Positions 1 to 9,066 are shown, counted from the stretch's first letter. The stretch is 64,000 nucleotides of DNA from Saprospiraceae bacterium (GCA_020629035.1 JAHDEC010000008.1:1-64000), one strand, 5' to 3'. Numbers and translations: made by a program. The notes: generated by a model from the sequence alone, not told the origin.

Positions 1-532
1 TATCGTAAATGCGATCTTCTGAAGCCGTAATAGAGAGTACTTGACCTTGAAAGTCTGATAGATCATCAGCACCAGCTGGATAACTCGCCATTAAAATCAA
101 TCCAGCGATTAAGTCCTCATCTGCCGCTAATTGGCAAGCGGAAACACCGCCTAATGAATGACCACCTACAATGATTCGATGAGATTCGTCGAGTTCAAAA
201 GTCTCTACAATATCTTCAAGATTTGGAGTTGGCAAAATCGAGAGATTAGCATCTGCTTTGATGATAATGATACGGCTAAAACTTTCCAAACATTGGCTTA
301 ATGGATTAATGTAAGCATGAGGATCGACTAAGCCTCCTGGAAAAAAGATAAAGACATTTTCTTTATTGGGCACTGTATCACTTACGGATGTGAAAGTGAT
401 GTAATCGGGATCTTCAGCATAGTCATTTAATTCGCTGACTAATTCATTCGATGGTAAATAGGAACAAGATTGGGCAAAAAGCAATCCAGCAAGTATGCAT
501 AAAAGGTAAAGCCTTATTCTAGTTATTTTCAT
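1..532 (-). CDS. Alpha/beta hydrolase lipoprotein, C-terminus beyond the window edge
   Basis: The reading frame runs open from an ATG at 532 to the left edge, so about 177 N-terminal residues are visible. Residues 1-23 form a signal peptide ending in a lipobox (LLFAQSC), so the protein is probably a lipoprotein. A beta-strand followed by FFPGG (oxyanion-type loop) and then a nucleophile elbow GHSLGG, near residue 133, are typical of alpha/beta hydrolases. The last visible stretch (VLSITASEDRIYD) fits the strand before the catalytic Asp. The His would lie outside the window. The substrate cannot be read; dienelactone-hydrolase/lipase-like relatives are the nearest guess. The ATG overlaps the stop codon of the upstream DUF2905 gene (ATGA), which suggests translational coupling. 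Confidence 0.8.
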   Translation of the reverse strand, partial: MKITRIRLYLLCILAGLLFAQSCSYLPSNELVSELNDYAEDPDYITFTSVSDTVPNKENVFIFFPGGLVDPHAYINPLSQCLESFSRIIIIKADANLSILPTPNLEDIVETFELDESHRIIVGGHSLGGVSACQLAADEDLIAGLILMASYPAGADDLSDFQGQVLSITASEDRIYD

Positions 533-768
533 GATAAATATCTGAACATTCGAAGCACAATATTGAACAAAATACTTACAATAATCATACTTGTAAGCGG
601 AAAATAGAAACTCGCATTTTCTCCCTTTGATTTAAAGTCGCCAGGTAAATTGCCAAACCACTTAAAAGCATTCGGAAAAAAATACAGGATAATTCCAAGT
701 GATATGATAACAATTCCGATTAAAATTAGGGTTTTCGCATTCATAACTTGTTGATTATTTTGGTTCAA
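529..768 (-). CDS. DUF2905 family small membrane protein
   Basis: This is a 79-residue protein with two predicted membrane helices (about residues 13-30 and 57-74). They flank the short motif NLPGDF, which is the hallmark of the DUF2905 family. The family has no known biochemical role. It is usually a stand-alone small inner-membrane protein and here is the first gene of a two-gene unit with the downstream lipoprotein hydrolase, with a 4-base overlap (529-532). The length matches the family. I see nothing that gives a specific function. Confidence 0.8.
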   Translation of the reverse strand: MNQNNQQVMNAKTLILIGIVIISLGIILYFFPNAFKWFGNLPGDFKSKGENASFYFPLTSMIIVSILFNIVLRMFRYLS

Positions 769-974
769 TAAAGCTGCTCGAAATAAATGATTTTTATTGA
801 TTAATTAGGCTTATTTCCTAGCTAAACTGCTTGAAATTCACTCACTTAAGTGGCACTTTTAGCTTATTTACATCGGTTTTCCGTTAATATTCGAAATTAT
901 GTTGTTTCTATGCCTGCTTTTAGTGCATAAGTCCAAATAAAAGACGACATTTGCGCAACGGTTAAAGACACATT

Positions 975-2783
975 ATGAAAATTCGTAATATAGCAATTAT
1001 TGCCCATGTAGATCATGGTAAAACAACATTAGTTGATAACATTCTTCACTCTACAGATGTGTTCGATGCGCATGAAGAGACTGGAGAACTCATCATGGAT
1101 AGCAACGATCTTGAAAAGGAAAGAGGTATTACCATCTTTTCCAAGAATGCTGCAGTCATCTACAAAGACACTAAAATTAATGTCATCGATACACCTGGTC
1201 ACGCCGACTTTGGTGGAGAGGTGGAGCGTGTTTTAAAAATGGCGGATGGTGTTATCTTGCTAGTGGATGCTTTCGAAGGGCCTATGCCTCAGACTAGGTT
1301 TGTACTTAAAAAAGCATTAGAGCTAGGATTACGTCCGATCGTGGTTGTTAATAAGGTAGACAAAGAAAACTGTAGACCTGATGAAGTACACGAAGCTGTT
1401 TTCGAATTGTTTTTCCAATTAGATGCATCAGAAGAGCAATTAGATTTTCCAACTTTTTATGGCTCAGGAAAATTTGGTTGGTTTAATAATGAGAATGTCC
1501 AATGTGAGGATATCACACCACTCATGGACGGAATATTAGAGCATGTGCCTGAACCAAAGACCGCTGAAGGTAGCTTGCAATTGCAAATTACTTCATTAGA
1601 TTATTCAAGTTTTTCTGGAAGAATTGCGATTGGTAAAGTTTCTAGAGGTTCGATCAAGGAAAATGCTCAATTAAGTTTGTGTAAACGAGATGGAACGATC
1701 CAAAAGCAAAAAGTAAAAGAGCTTTACTTGTTTGAAGGTATGGGCAAGAAAAAAGTATCAGAAGTGAAAGCTGGTGATATTTGTGCAGTGGTAGGAATTG
1801 ATGGTTTTAATATTGGAGAGACGATTGCTTCTCTAGAAAACCCTGAACCTTTACCACTCATATCGATAGATGAGCCTACGATGAATATGACTTTCGGGAT
1901 TAACAATTCACCTTTCTTTGGAAAGGAAGGAAAGTTTGTAACGAGTAGACATATTAACGATCGTTTAGAAAAGGAATTAGAGAGAAATTTAGCACTTAAA
2001 GTAGAGCCTACGGAGAGTGGAGATACGTTTTTAGTATACGGTCGAGGAATTATGCACTTGGGTGTATTAATCGAGACGATGAGACGAGAGGGTTATGAGT
2101 TGACGATCGGTCAGCCTCAGGTTATTACTAAAGAAATAGACGGTAAAAAATGTGAGCCTATCGAATCTATGGTAGTGGATGTGCCTAGTGAGCACAGTGG
2201 AAAAGTGATTGATTTAGTTACCCAACGAAAAGGGGAAATGAAGATCATGGAAGCGAAAGGAGAAATGCAACATTTAGAATTTGAAATTCCATCTAGAGGT
2301 CTTATTGGATTGAGATCGATCATGCTTACGGCAACTCAAGGAAGTGCTGTTTTAGCTCATAGATTTTTAGAATATGCTCCTTGGAAGGGAGATATTCCAG
2401 GTCGATTAAATGGTGTTTTAATTGCAAAAGATACAGGTTTAGCTACTCCATATTCAGTAGATAAATTGCAGGATAGGGGTCGATTCTTCATCGATCCGGG
2501 AGTAGAAGTTTATAATGGTCAGATCTTAGGCGAACATAATCGTAATACAGATATCGTAGTAAATATTACCGAGGGTAAAAAGCTAACTAATATGCGAGCA
2601 AGTGGTTCGGATGGCAGCGTTAGAATTGCGCCGGCTATGCAATTTACTTTGGAGGAATATATGGAATACATTAATGCCGATGAGTGCATTGAGGTAACTC
2701 CAGAAAGTATCCGATTAAGAAAGATTCACTTAGATCATAACTTGCGTAAGCGAATGGAGAAATCTTTAGCTGCAACGGTTTAA
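975..2783 (+). CDS. typA: Translational GTPase TypA/BipA
   Basis: This is a ribosome-binding GTPase of the EF-G family that acts in ribosome assembly and stress or cold adaptation. The 602-residue length is normal. The G1 motif AHVDHGKT (residues 10-17), a switch region with KERGITI, G3 DTPGHADF and G4 NKVDK are all present. They are followed by domain II, the EF-G-like domain III/V folds and the BipA-specific C-terminal domain (around RASGSDGSVRIAPA). The ATG at 975 places the G1 loop at the standard distance from the N-terminus. It stands alone, with a 206-base gap from the divergent DUF2905 gene. Nothing is missing, and this is an ordinary housekeeping gene. Confidence 0.97.
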   Translation: MKIRNIAIIAHVDHGKTTLVDNILHSTDVFDAHEETGELIMDSNDLEKERGITIFSKNAAVIYKDTKINVIDTPGHADFGGEVERVLKMADGVILLVDAFEGPMPQTRFVLKKALELGLRPIVVVNKVDKENCRPDEVHEAVFELFFQLDASEEQLDFPTFYGSGKFGWFNNENVQCEDITPLMDGILEHVPEPKTAEGSLQLQITSLDYSSFSGRIAIGKVSRGSIKENAQLSLCKRDGTIQKQKVKELYLFEGMGKKKVSEVKAGDICAVVGIDGFNIGETIASLENPEPLPLISIDEPTMNMTFGINNSPFFGKEGKFVTSRHINDRLEKELERNLALKVEPTESGDTFLVYGRGIMHLGVLIETMRREGYELTIGQPQVITKEIDGKKCEPIESMVVDVPSEHSGKVIDLVTQRKGEMKIMEAKGEMQHLEFEIPSRGLIGLRSIMLTATQGSAVLAHRFLEYAPWKGDIPGRLNGVLIAKDTGLATPYSVDKLQDRGRFFIDPGVEVYNGQILGEHNRNTDIVVNITEGKKLTNMRASGSDGSVRIAPAMQFTLEEYMEYINADECIEVTPESIRLRKIHLDHNLRKRMEKSLAATV

Positions 2784-2815
2784 AAGCATTACTCGTATTT
2801 TTTCTAAGTGTTAGT

Positions 2816-3139
2816 TTAGAGTTTGATTTTTTTCAATTTTCTCGAACCTTCCAGTTGAGTAATAATCAGCGCAAAAGCCAGCAATATTAGGGCGATTTGG
2901 TAGGAGATATTACTGCTTGTGATTTGCTTTGCACTCATCAATAAGCTTAATCCATACAGTCCGAAGATACAGATGGAAACCATCAAACTGATTCGTCCCA
3001 GTCGTTTATATTTAAGTATTTGCTGCTGATAATTAGCGTGATTTTCAATCGTGCGCATGATGGATTCTTCCAAATCAATGGGTTCGTATATCGGCTGAAT
3101 TTGTGATAGTTTATCCTTTAAATATTTGTCTTCCATCAT
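2816..3139 (-). CDS. Small two-helix membrane protein, putative anti-sigma-type partner
   Basis: This is a 107-residue protein of no recognised family. The first 45 residues are soluble and charged. They are followed by two predicted membrane helices (about residues 48-68 and 77-95) and a basic C-terminal tail (RKLKKIKL). It lies 2 bases downstream of an ECF-type sigma factor in the same orientation. Its layout, a short cytoplasmic segment plus membrane helices, is that of small anti-sigma factors in Bacteroidota. The role as sigma regulator is inferred from position only; no zinc-binding anti-sigma motif is present. Two adjacent ATG codons (3139 and 3136) could both serve as start. Confidence 0.6.
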   Translation of the reverse strand: MMEDKYLKDKLSQIQPIYEPIDLEESIMRTIENHANYQQQILKYKRLGRISLMVSICIFGLYGLSLLMSAKQITSSNISYQIALILLAFALIITQLEGSRKLKKIKL

Positions 3140-3141
3140 GA

Positions 3142-3711
3142 TTAAATATCTAGTTGGTTAAAATTAGAAATAGCTTTATCAGCATCTATTAATTGGTAAA
3201 AATGTTTACGACCTCTGTGGAGTAGTGTCTTTATGTGACTCGTCGACCACTTAGTAATTTCTTCGATTTCTTTAATGGATTGCTCGTTTAAATAAAACAA
3301 CTGAATGGCTAGAGCCTCTTTAGGAGGTAGTTGCTTCAAGGTTGTTTTAATCAATGAGCGAAGATGCGCTAAATCCAAATCTTCAAGTGCTTTATTATCG
3401 ACGCTAGTTTCTGTGGTGATGGTAGTAAGCTCTTTCTCCAGTTCCCATTGGCGGTTAGTTTTCTTTAATTGTTCTAAAGCCGTACGATAGACAATAGTAT
3501 AAAACCAGCTACTGAATTTTGCTGCCTGATTAAAACTAGCTAGGGCATGGTAAACCTTTACAAAGCTATCTTGGACAACATCTTTAGCCATGTCATGATC
3601 TTTAACTATGGACATAGCTACACCAAATCCCATATCTTGATGTTGCCTTACTAGGAAGCTAAAGGCTTGATGATCGCCATTAAGGACTCGTTGTATGTAG
3701 AGGTTTTCCAA
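3142..3711 (-). CDS. RNA polymerase sigma-70 family factor (ECF type)
   Basis: This is a 189-residue alternative sigma factor. Region 2 spans about residues 12-75. It includes DVVQDSFVKVYH, the core-binding and -10-recognition helix, and the following SSWFYTIVYRTALEQ. Region 4 spans about residues 118-175, with LPPKEALAIQLFYLNEQS and a helix-turn-helix ending TSHIKTLLHRGRK. The frame begins with a TTG codon at 3711, and the next in-frame Met lies inside region 2, so a non-ATG start is likely. It is the middle gene of a tightly packed minus-strand trio (4-base and 2-base gaps). The flanking small membrane proteins are the probable regulators. The target promoters are unknown. Confidence 0.88.
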   Translation of the reverse strand: MENLYIQRVLNGDHQAFSFLVRQHQDMGFGVAMSIVKDHDMAKDVVQDSFVKVYHALASFNQAAKFSSWFYTIVYRTALEQLKKTNRQWELEKELTTITTETSVDNKALEDLDLAHLRSLIKTTLKQLPPKEALAIQLFYLNEQSIKEIEEITKWSTSHIKTLLHRGRKHFYQLIDADKAISNFNQLDI

Positions 3712-3715
3712 AGAA

Positions 3716-4039
3716 TTACTGTTGGTCTAATCGGTTAGAAACAAAGTAAGAAAGCACTAGGGCTATACCACCAAACATGAGCATGAGTGCAGGATATAGT
3801 ACGTCGCTCATCGGTAAAAGATGTTGCAAAAAGTAGGCAGTAAACAAGCCTAATCCCACACCTGTGGCGAGCATCCCTAGTTTAATTTCCATAAACATCC
3901 TTCTTGCGACAGGATCCTTATCGGTAAGTCCTTTGTCGATTCGAGCCATTCGCTCTATGTGACGAGAACGGAGAAAATAGTAAATACTAAATGCTACTGA
4001 AATAATTAAAAGCGAAACCACGGTGGTTGGACCTATCAT
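3716..4039 (-). CDS. DUF6249-like small membrane protein
   Basis: This is a 107-residue protein with three predicted membrane helices: one at the N-terminus (about 5-22) and two after residue 50. A basic segment between them reads RSRHIERMARIDKG. The short N-terminal helix plus the HxERMARIDKG-type linker matches the DUF6249 proteins that sit next to sigma factor genes in many Bacteroidota. It is the first gene of the minus-strand unit with the sigma factor. A part in membrane-stress sensing is inferred from context. No catalytic motif is visible. Confidence 0.65.
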   Translation of the reverse strand: MIGPTTVVSLLIISVAFSIYYFLRSRHIERMARIDKGLTDKDPVARRMFMEIKLGMLATGVGLGLFTAYFLQHLLPMSDVLYPALMLMFGGIALVLSYFVSNRLDQQ

Positions 4040-4158
4040 AATGTATTGTTTATTGATTAGAGGCCTTTGCTTATAAAAAGGTTACAGAAGTTAGGAATTA
4101 TTTGCTTTATTTTTGCCAATGCTGGTTTTGGCTTCTTAAAACCTGCAGAATAAAAAGC

Positions 4159-4863
4159 ATGCAAATGAAAAAATTAGTGGTCTTAACAGGTGCGGGAATT
4201 AGTGCTGAAAGTGGAATTAAAACCTTTCGAGATTCGAATGGACTATGGGAAGGTCATGATGTAATGGAAGTGGCAAGTCCTCAGGGTTTTGCAAAAAATC
4301 CAGCCTTAGTATTAGATTTTTACAATCAGCGCAGGGCGCAATTATTTGAGGTAGAACCCAACCTTGGACATACAACTCTAGTGGATTTAGAAGATCATTT
4401 TGATGTACATATTATTACGCAAAATGTAGATGATTTGCATGAACGTGCAGGATCTAAAAAGGTTTTGCACTTGCATGGAGAGTTGCGAAAGATTCGAAGT
4501 GTAAATGATATCCACTCATCTAAGCGACATACTGTTGATATTAAGCTGGGGGATTTAAGCGCGGATGGTAGTCAACTAAGACCAGATATTGTTTGGTTTG
4601 GTGAAGCAGTACCTAATATTGAACCAGCACAAAAGATAGTAGAGCAAGCAGATATACTACTAATAGTGGGAACATCCATGGTTGTTTATCCAGCAGCGGG
4701 CTTAATACATTTTTGTGGACCATCAGTCCCGATCATTGTGGTAGATCCAGGACAGCCAGATGTAAATATGGCTAGAGTGCAATTTGTACAGAAGACAGCC
4801 TGCGAAGGTTTGCCTGAGCTAGCTGAGAAACTAAAAAATGCATACCAATCACCCAACGAATAA
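4159..4863 (+). CDS. Sir2-family NAD-dependent protein deacylase lacking zinc cysteines
   Basis: This sirtuin removes acyl groups from protein lysines using NAD. The NAD-binding start VLTGAGISAESGIKTFRD, the QNVDDLHERAG motif and the catalytic HLHGEL (His106 from this start) are all present. So are VWFGEAVP and the second Rossmann part VGTSMVVYPAAG. The small domain that normally carries two CxxC zinc pairs has none: the stretch after HLHGEL reads KIRSVNDIHSS and continues without cysteine. Zinc-free CobB-like forms occur in Bacteroidota. An ATG at 4159 or 4165 gives the usual N-terminus; the upstream extension to 4102 is Cys/Trp-rich and unlikely. The length of 234 residues is normal. It is 23 bases ahead of the next gene but shares no obvious pathway with it. 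Confidence 0.9.
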   Translation: MQMKKLVVLTGAGISAESGIKTFRDSNGLWEGHDVMEVASPQGFAKNPALVLDFYNQRRAQLFEVEPNLGHTTLVDLEDHFDVHIITQNVDDLHERAGSKKVLHLHGELRKIRSVNDIHSSKRHTVDIKLGDLSADGSQLRPDIVWFGEAVPNIEPAQKIVEQADILLIVGTSMVVYPAAGLIHFCGPSVPIIVVDPGQPDVNMARVQFVQKTACEGLPELAEKLKNAYQSPNE

Positions 4864-4886
4864 GCACTCAAAATCGATATATAAAT

Positions 4887-6413
4887 ATGGAATTTAGAAA
4901 TTTTGTATTCATTTTTATAGTCGCCATAAGCATTCCTTTTGTTGGTTTGAGTCAATCATTTAGTTCGCAAAAACTGCTTGCTAATTTTGTTGAAAATCAA
5001 TCCGCCAGGCATGCTATAGTCCATCATGTTTTTAATGGACAACATGCCTATATTTCGAATACAAACGATAGTCTTTTTTTAGTTCAAATAGTTGGGGAAG
5101 AGATTATTAAGACAAGTTTTATTGATGATACATTTAATCAATATGTGCTTGAAATTAAGGATTTAAACAAGGATGGGTTTGATGATATCATCACAAATAA
5201 GGGTTATTATCTTAATGAAGGTGATTTAAATTTTGGCTCCCAACAGTTTATTAAAGAGCTTGATCCAAGGATGAAAATAATTGCCTGCAAAGAGCAGGAA
5301 GAAGCAAATTCATTAATGTTTGTTGTGCATCATGAAACCTTTACTAATCGTGATTCGATTGAACTATATTTCAGTTCTACTAATTTGATTTTTGAAAATG
5401 CTTTACAATTGGGCGTTTTTGACAGTATTGCTTCTGCCCAGATTTTTGATATTGATTTAAACGGATTTGAGGATATTATCTTAATGCAAGAAGATCCAGG
5501 AAATGACCATATAAACTGTATTTATTTAACATCCCAAATGATCACTAGAGAAGAAGTATTCCCAACGGCAGTTAATGCTCACACGGAAAGTGTTTTAATA
5601 CACGATCATAATAAGGATGGATTTCTTGATTTAGTTATTTCAGATAAATTCTTAAGATTTGGCTTATATGTTAATGATCAAGGTTCTTTTAGTTCAGGAG
5701 CTTTAATAGATGCAGATTACTTATTTGAAACAGCTGTGAGCGCTGATTTTAATAATGATGATTATGATGACCTTGCCATTTACTATGGGACTTTCTGGAC
5801 ATTTATCGATATTGTCATTTTTATAAACAATGGGGAAGGGCAATATCTTGATCCGGTACATGTCCATACCTTGGAAGGTATTGGTTTGTGGGAATTTATT
5901 AATTTGCCAGCTTCCAAGAAAAATTTACTGCAAGCCGTAGATTTTGACCGAGATAAGGATGTGGACATCTTGGTAAATGATATCGTCGCGCATAATTTTG
6001 TATTACTTAGAAATAATTTAGTCGAAGGAAATGACTTAGATGGAGATGGATATTTTGCTGAGGAGGATTGTAATGATTTGGACGCCAGCATAAATCCAGA
6101 TGCTGAAGAAATATCAGGAAATAATATAGATGAAAATTGTGATGGATTATTCGCATTAAGTGGAACTGGAGATGAAGAAATGTTAAACCTGAAATTATAT
6201 TCCATAGGTTCTAAGCTATATTTAACTCGAGGAGATGATGACCCAATTAACATCGGTGTTTATAGTGTATTGGGTCATAAGATTTATGAAGAACTGCTAA
6301 TTGAGCAAGAGGCAGTCATAGATTTATCGGATAAGTCAACAAACTATTTTTTCATTCGAATTACTGATGAATATGGTAAGTTTCGAACTTATAAAATATT
6401 ATGTGGAAACTGA
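4887..6413 (+). CDS. T9SS-secreted FG-GAP repeat protein with one MopE-like motif
   Basis: This is a 508-residue exported protein. The signal peptide (residues 1-22, ending VGLSQ) is followed by FG-GAP/VCBS-like calcium-type loops such as DLNKDGFDD, DIDLNGFED, DHNKDGFLD and DFNNDDYDD. This indicates a beta-propeller-like adhesion or display domain. Residues 380-418 carry one copy of the acidic MopE-type putative metal-binding motif (DGDGYFAEEDCNDLD, then NIDENCDG). The last 80 residues are a T9SS type A sorting domain ending in IRITDEYGKFRTYKIL. The protein is expected to be exported across the outer membrane and attached to the surface or released. The same MopE motif recurs seven times in the large protein at 39984. 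The ligand is unknown. Confidence 0.8.
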   Translation: MEFRNFVFIFIVAISIPFVGLSQSFSSQKLLANFVENQSARHAIVHHVFNGQHAYISNTNDSLFLVQIVGEEIIKTSFIDDTFNQYVLEIKDLNKDGFDDIITNKGYYLNEGDLNFGSQQFIKELDPRMKIIACKEQEEANSLMFVVHHETFTNRDSIELYFSSTNLIFENALQLGVFDSIASAQIFDIDLNGFEDIILMQEDPGNDHINCIYLTSQMITREEVFPTAVNAHTESVLIHDHNKDGFLDLVISDKFLRFGLYVNDQGSFSSGALIDADYLFETAVSADFNNDDYDDLAIYYGTFWTFIDIVIFINNGEGQYLDPVHVHTLEGIGLWEFINLPASKKNLLQAVDFDRDKDVDILVNDIVAHNFVLLRNNLVEGNDLDGDGYFAEEDCNDLDASINPDAEEISGNNIDENCDGLFALSGTGDEEMLNLKLYSIGSKLYLTRGDDDPINIGVYSVLGHKIYEELLIEQEAVIDLSDKSTNYFFIRITDEYGKFRTYKILCGN

Positions 6414-6568
6414 AAACTAGATAGGATCTATACTTCTCCATCTTAGGGGTTTTTAGCTGCTTTAATTCGTCTTAGCTCTTTTTTACTTTTTCAATTTTGT
6501 GAGGTTTGAAAAGTTCTTTTGCCTCCATTAAACAACAGCTATTTATATATTGAATCTAAGATTTAAAT

Positions 6569-6645
6569 TGGTGGAGGATACAGGAATCGAACCTGCGACC
6601 TTTTGACTGCCAGTCAAACGCTCTAGCCAACTGAGCTAATCCCCC
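6569..6645 (-). tRNA. tRNA-Ala (anticodon GGC), CCA encoded
   Basis: Read on the minus strand, the sequence begins GGGGGATTAGCTCAGTTGG and folds as a full cloverleaf. The acceptor stem GGGGGAT pairs with ATCCTCC and includes a G3:U70 wobble, the identity element of alanyl-tRNA synthetase. The D arm is GCTC...GAGC. The anticodon stem TTTGA/TCAAA carries the loop CTGGCAG with anticodon GGC. The T arm is GCAGG-TTCGATT-CCTGT. The 3' CCA is encoded (plus-strand bases 6569-6571) after discriminator A. It lies in the 333-base gap between the T9SS gene and the TauE gene; the rest of that gap (6414-6568 and 6646-6746) shows no gene. Confidence 0.95.
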
Positions 6646-6746
6646 TTCATTTTCAGTAAAAATAATATTAATAATTTAGCTTGTGAAGTATTAGCTAATC
6701 GAGCATTTTTTTTTGTGAGTGCTAAATTTCTTTTCAAAAGACAAAT

Positions 6747-7472
6747 ATGGAGTGGTACTGGATTGCAGCCTTGATATCCTCTTGTTTAATCGGGTTTTCG
6801 AAGGCTGGGTTTAAAGGGCTTAGTTTCCTTTTTGTGGCACTACTGGCTTATGCCTTTGGTGCAAAAGCATCTACGGGTATCATGTTGCCCTTGCTGATGG
6901 TGGCTGATGTATTAGCGATCAGCTATTACCGAAAACATGTCAACTGGAAAGTTTTATGGCAATTGTTTGTTCCTATGGCTGCCGGCGTTTTATTAGGTGT
7001 TTATGTAGGCGAAGATTTGCCAGTCGGTATGTTTAAGCGATTGATGGCTGCCGTTATTTTAGTGGGAGGTGGAGTGATGTTCTGGTATCTAAAAATGGCA
7101 AAAGAACACATTCCGGATTCTAAGTGGTTTGCCATTTTAATGGGTTTAGGAGCTGGTTTTTGCACCATGATTGGCAATCTGGCAGGTGCCTTTTCCAATA
7201 TCTTTTTCTTGGCTATGCGATTTCCTAAAAATGAATTTATCGGGACAGCCGCTTGGTTGTTTTTTTTCATAAATATTTTTAAACTGCCCTTTCACATCTG
7301 GGTATGGGAGACCATCACCTACGAGAGCTTATTGATCGATGTAAAATTAGCTGGGGCTGTGTTGGTAGGTTTTGTCATTGGACTTATGCTCATTCGAAAA
7401 TTAAGTGATACTGCCTTTCAGCGATATGTATTACTCATGACCTTGCTAGGTGCCTTGCTCTTATTAATTTAG
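6747..7472 (+). CDS. TauE/SafE family permease (sulfite exporter-like)
   Basis: This is a 241-residue integral membrane protein with about seven or eight predicted helices. It has the TauE/SafE pattern of two homologous halves, with glycine-rich loops such as GFSKAGFKG near the N-terminus and GAGFCTMIGNLAGAFSN in the middle. The family moves sulfite, sulfonates, sulfoacetate or other small anions, and the substrate here cannot be read. The gene stands alone between tRNA-Ala and the helicase gene. A second member of the family lies at 35160-35888 inside the molybdenum cofactor cluster, but the two are clearly different in sequence. Confidence 0.85.
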   Translation: MEWYWIAALISSCLIGFSKAGFKGLSFLFVALLAYAFGAKASTGIMLPLLMVADVLAISYYRKHVNWKVLWQLFVPMAAGVLLGVYVGEDLPVGMFKRLMAAVILVGGGVMFWYLKMAKEHIPDSKWFAILMGLGAGFCTMIGNLAGAFSNIFFLAMRFPKNEFIGTAAWLFFFINIFKLPFHIWVWETITYESLLIDVKLAGAVLVGFVIGLMLIRKLSDTAFQRYVLLMTLLGALLLLI

Positions 7473-7562
7473 ATTTTGGCCAATGTTGTTTCGACTTATC
7501 AACAAGCAAGATCATTCTGAGACCGCATTGTTTATTTACATTAACTTTGCAAAATGGATCGG

Positions 7563-8891
7563 ATGACATTCCAAGATTTAAATTTGAATAAAGCGCTATA
7601 CCAAGCATTAGAGCAAATGGATATTCACGAACCTAGTGAAATTCAAGCGCGTAGCTTTATTCCCATAATGGCAGGTAAAGATGTTATAGGGATAGCTCAA
7701 ACAGGAACCGGTAAAACGCTAGCTTATCTATTGCCAATTTTAAGATTGTATCAATACGATAAGAAGAAAGATCCTAAGGTCTTAATCTTAGTTCCAACAA
7801 GGGAATTAGTGGTCCAGATTATCCATACATTGGAACAACTTATGGAATTTATGTCCTCAAAAGCTATCGGCATTTTTGGAGGAGTAAATATCAATACACA
7901 AAAACTAAAGCTATTAGAAGGCTACGATATTATTGTAGGAACTCCAGGCAGAGTAATGGACCTTTTACTCCATGGTACCATAAATCCAAAGCGCATCAAA
8001 AAACTCGTAATTGACGAATATGATGAGATGCTTAATGAGGGATTTAAATTTCAGTTGAATCAAATCCTAGATTTACTACCTAAGAAAAAGCAAGCCCTAT
8101 TGTTCTCAGCTACCAGTTCTGCATCCATGGAAGAATTAGCCAAAACCTTTTTTAATGAGCCTAAAAAAATTGAAGTTCAACCTGAAATTGTCACGCTCCC
8201 ACAAATAGAACAAGTCGCTTATTTTGTCCAAAACTTCAAATCAAAGGTTAATGCACTCAAGTATATCTTAGATAATGACCAATTGTCAAAGGTTTTAATC
8301 TTCGTAAAAAGTAAAAAAGTGGCCGATTTGTTATTTGAAGAAGTAAAGTCTTCTACCAAGGGCGGTATTGACCAAACCCATTCTAATAAATCTCAAAATT
8401 TCCGGATTAAGGTAATGGAGGCTTTTGAAAGTAAAGAAATTAGAGTGCTTATCAGTACCGATTTGATGTCTCGTGGTGTTGATATTTCAGATATAAGCCA
8501 CGTTATTAATTTTGACATGCCGATTGATGTTGCCTCATACATTCATAGAATAGGAAGAACCGGTCGATTTGAGAAAGAAGGTTCAGTGATAAATTTTGTT
8601 GGAGATCAAGAAAAGCTATTTTTTGAGGCAATACAGAAACTAACCTCAGAAGCCATCGATGAGGTCGAACTTCCAGAAGAAATAGAACTGTCAGACGAGT
8701 GGCTAGAATTTGAATTAATACAAGATAAAGGAGGAGATAAGGCTTACTACATGCCGACGACATTAAAAGATTCTAAGGGTGCATTTCATGAGAAAAAAGA
8801 AAAGAATCAAAAGGTAAATCTTGGTAGTTCATACTGGAGGAAAAAGAAAGCTAGTAATAGGAAACCCATTAAACGCAGCGGTAAGCGCTGA
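7563..8891 (+). CDS. DEAD-box-type ATP-dependent RNA helicase (motif II DEYD)
   Basis: This RNA helicase has an intact two-RecA-domain core. The Q motif (LNKALYQAL...EPSEIQ), motif I AQTGTGKT, Ia PTRELV, Ib TPGR, motif III SAT, motif V STDLMSRGVDI and motif VI HRIGRTGR are all visible. Motif II is DEYD (residues 151-154) instead of DEAD. The acidic pair that binds Mg-ATP is kept and only the third residue changes. The C-terminal 60 residues are basic (KKEKNQK, WRKKKASNRKPIKRSGKR), as in RhlE/DeaD-type RNA-binding tails. ATG 7563 is preferred over 7554 because a TAACTTTG box ends at 7549. Likely roles are ribosome assembly or mRNA turnover. The gene is monocistronic. Confidence 0.92.
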   Translation: MTFQDLNLNKALYQALEQMDIHEPSEIQARSFIPIMAGKDVIGIAQTGTGKTLAYLLPILRLYQYDKKKDPKVLILVPTRELVVQIIHTLEQLMEFMSSKAIGIFGGVNINTQKLKLLEGYDIIVGTPGRVMDLLLHGTINPKRIKKLVIDEYDEMLNEGFKFQLNQILDLLPKKKQALLFSATSSASMEELAKTFFNEPKKIEVQPEIVTLPQIEQVAYFVQNFKSKVNALKYILDNDQLSKVLIFVKSKKVADLLFEEVKSSTKGGIDQTHSNKSQNFRIKVMEAFESKEIRVLISTDLMSRGVDISDISHVINFDMPIDVASYIHRIGRTGRFEKEGSVINFVGDQEKLFFEAIQKLTSEAIDEVELPEEIELSDEWLEFELIQDKGGDKAYYMPTTLKDSKGAFHEKKEKNQKVNLGSSYWRKKKASNRKPIKRSGKR

Positions 8892-9066
8892 TTATTCCGT
8901 TTTTTTTATTAATTTTTTGAAATAAATGGTTTTAATGGAATTTATTTAAGACCTAAGAAGTTAGCATCTAAGACTGTTACGACTTTCCCAAAGTCCGCCA
9001 ATTTTATTGGAAAGAATAAATGCAAAACCAATTCCTACATTAATTCACTTAAAACCATAGTAAACA

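Noticed and set aside
5783-6253. 156-residue minus-strand ORF
   Set aside because: It is a shadow of the T9SS protein at 4887-6413, with Ser/Pro-rich composition and no domain.
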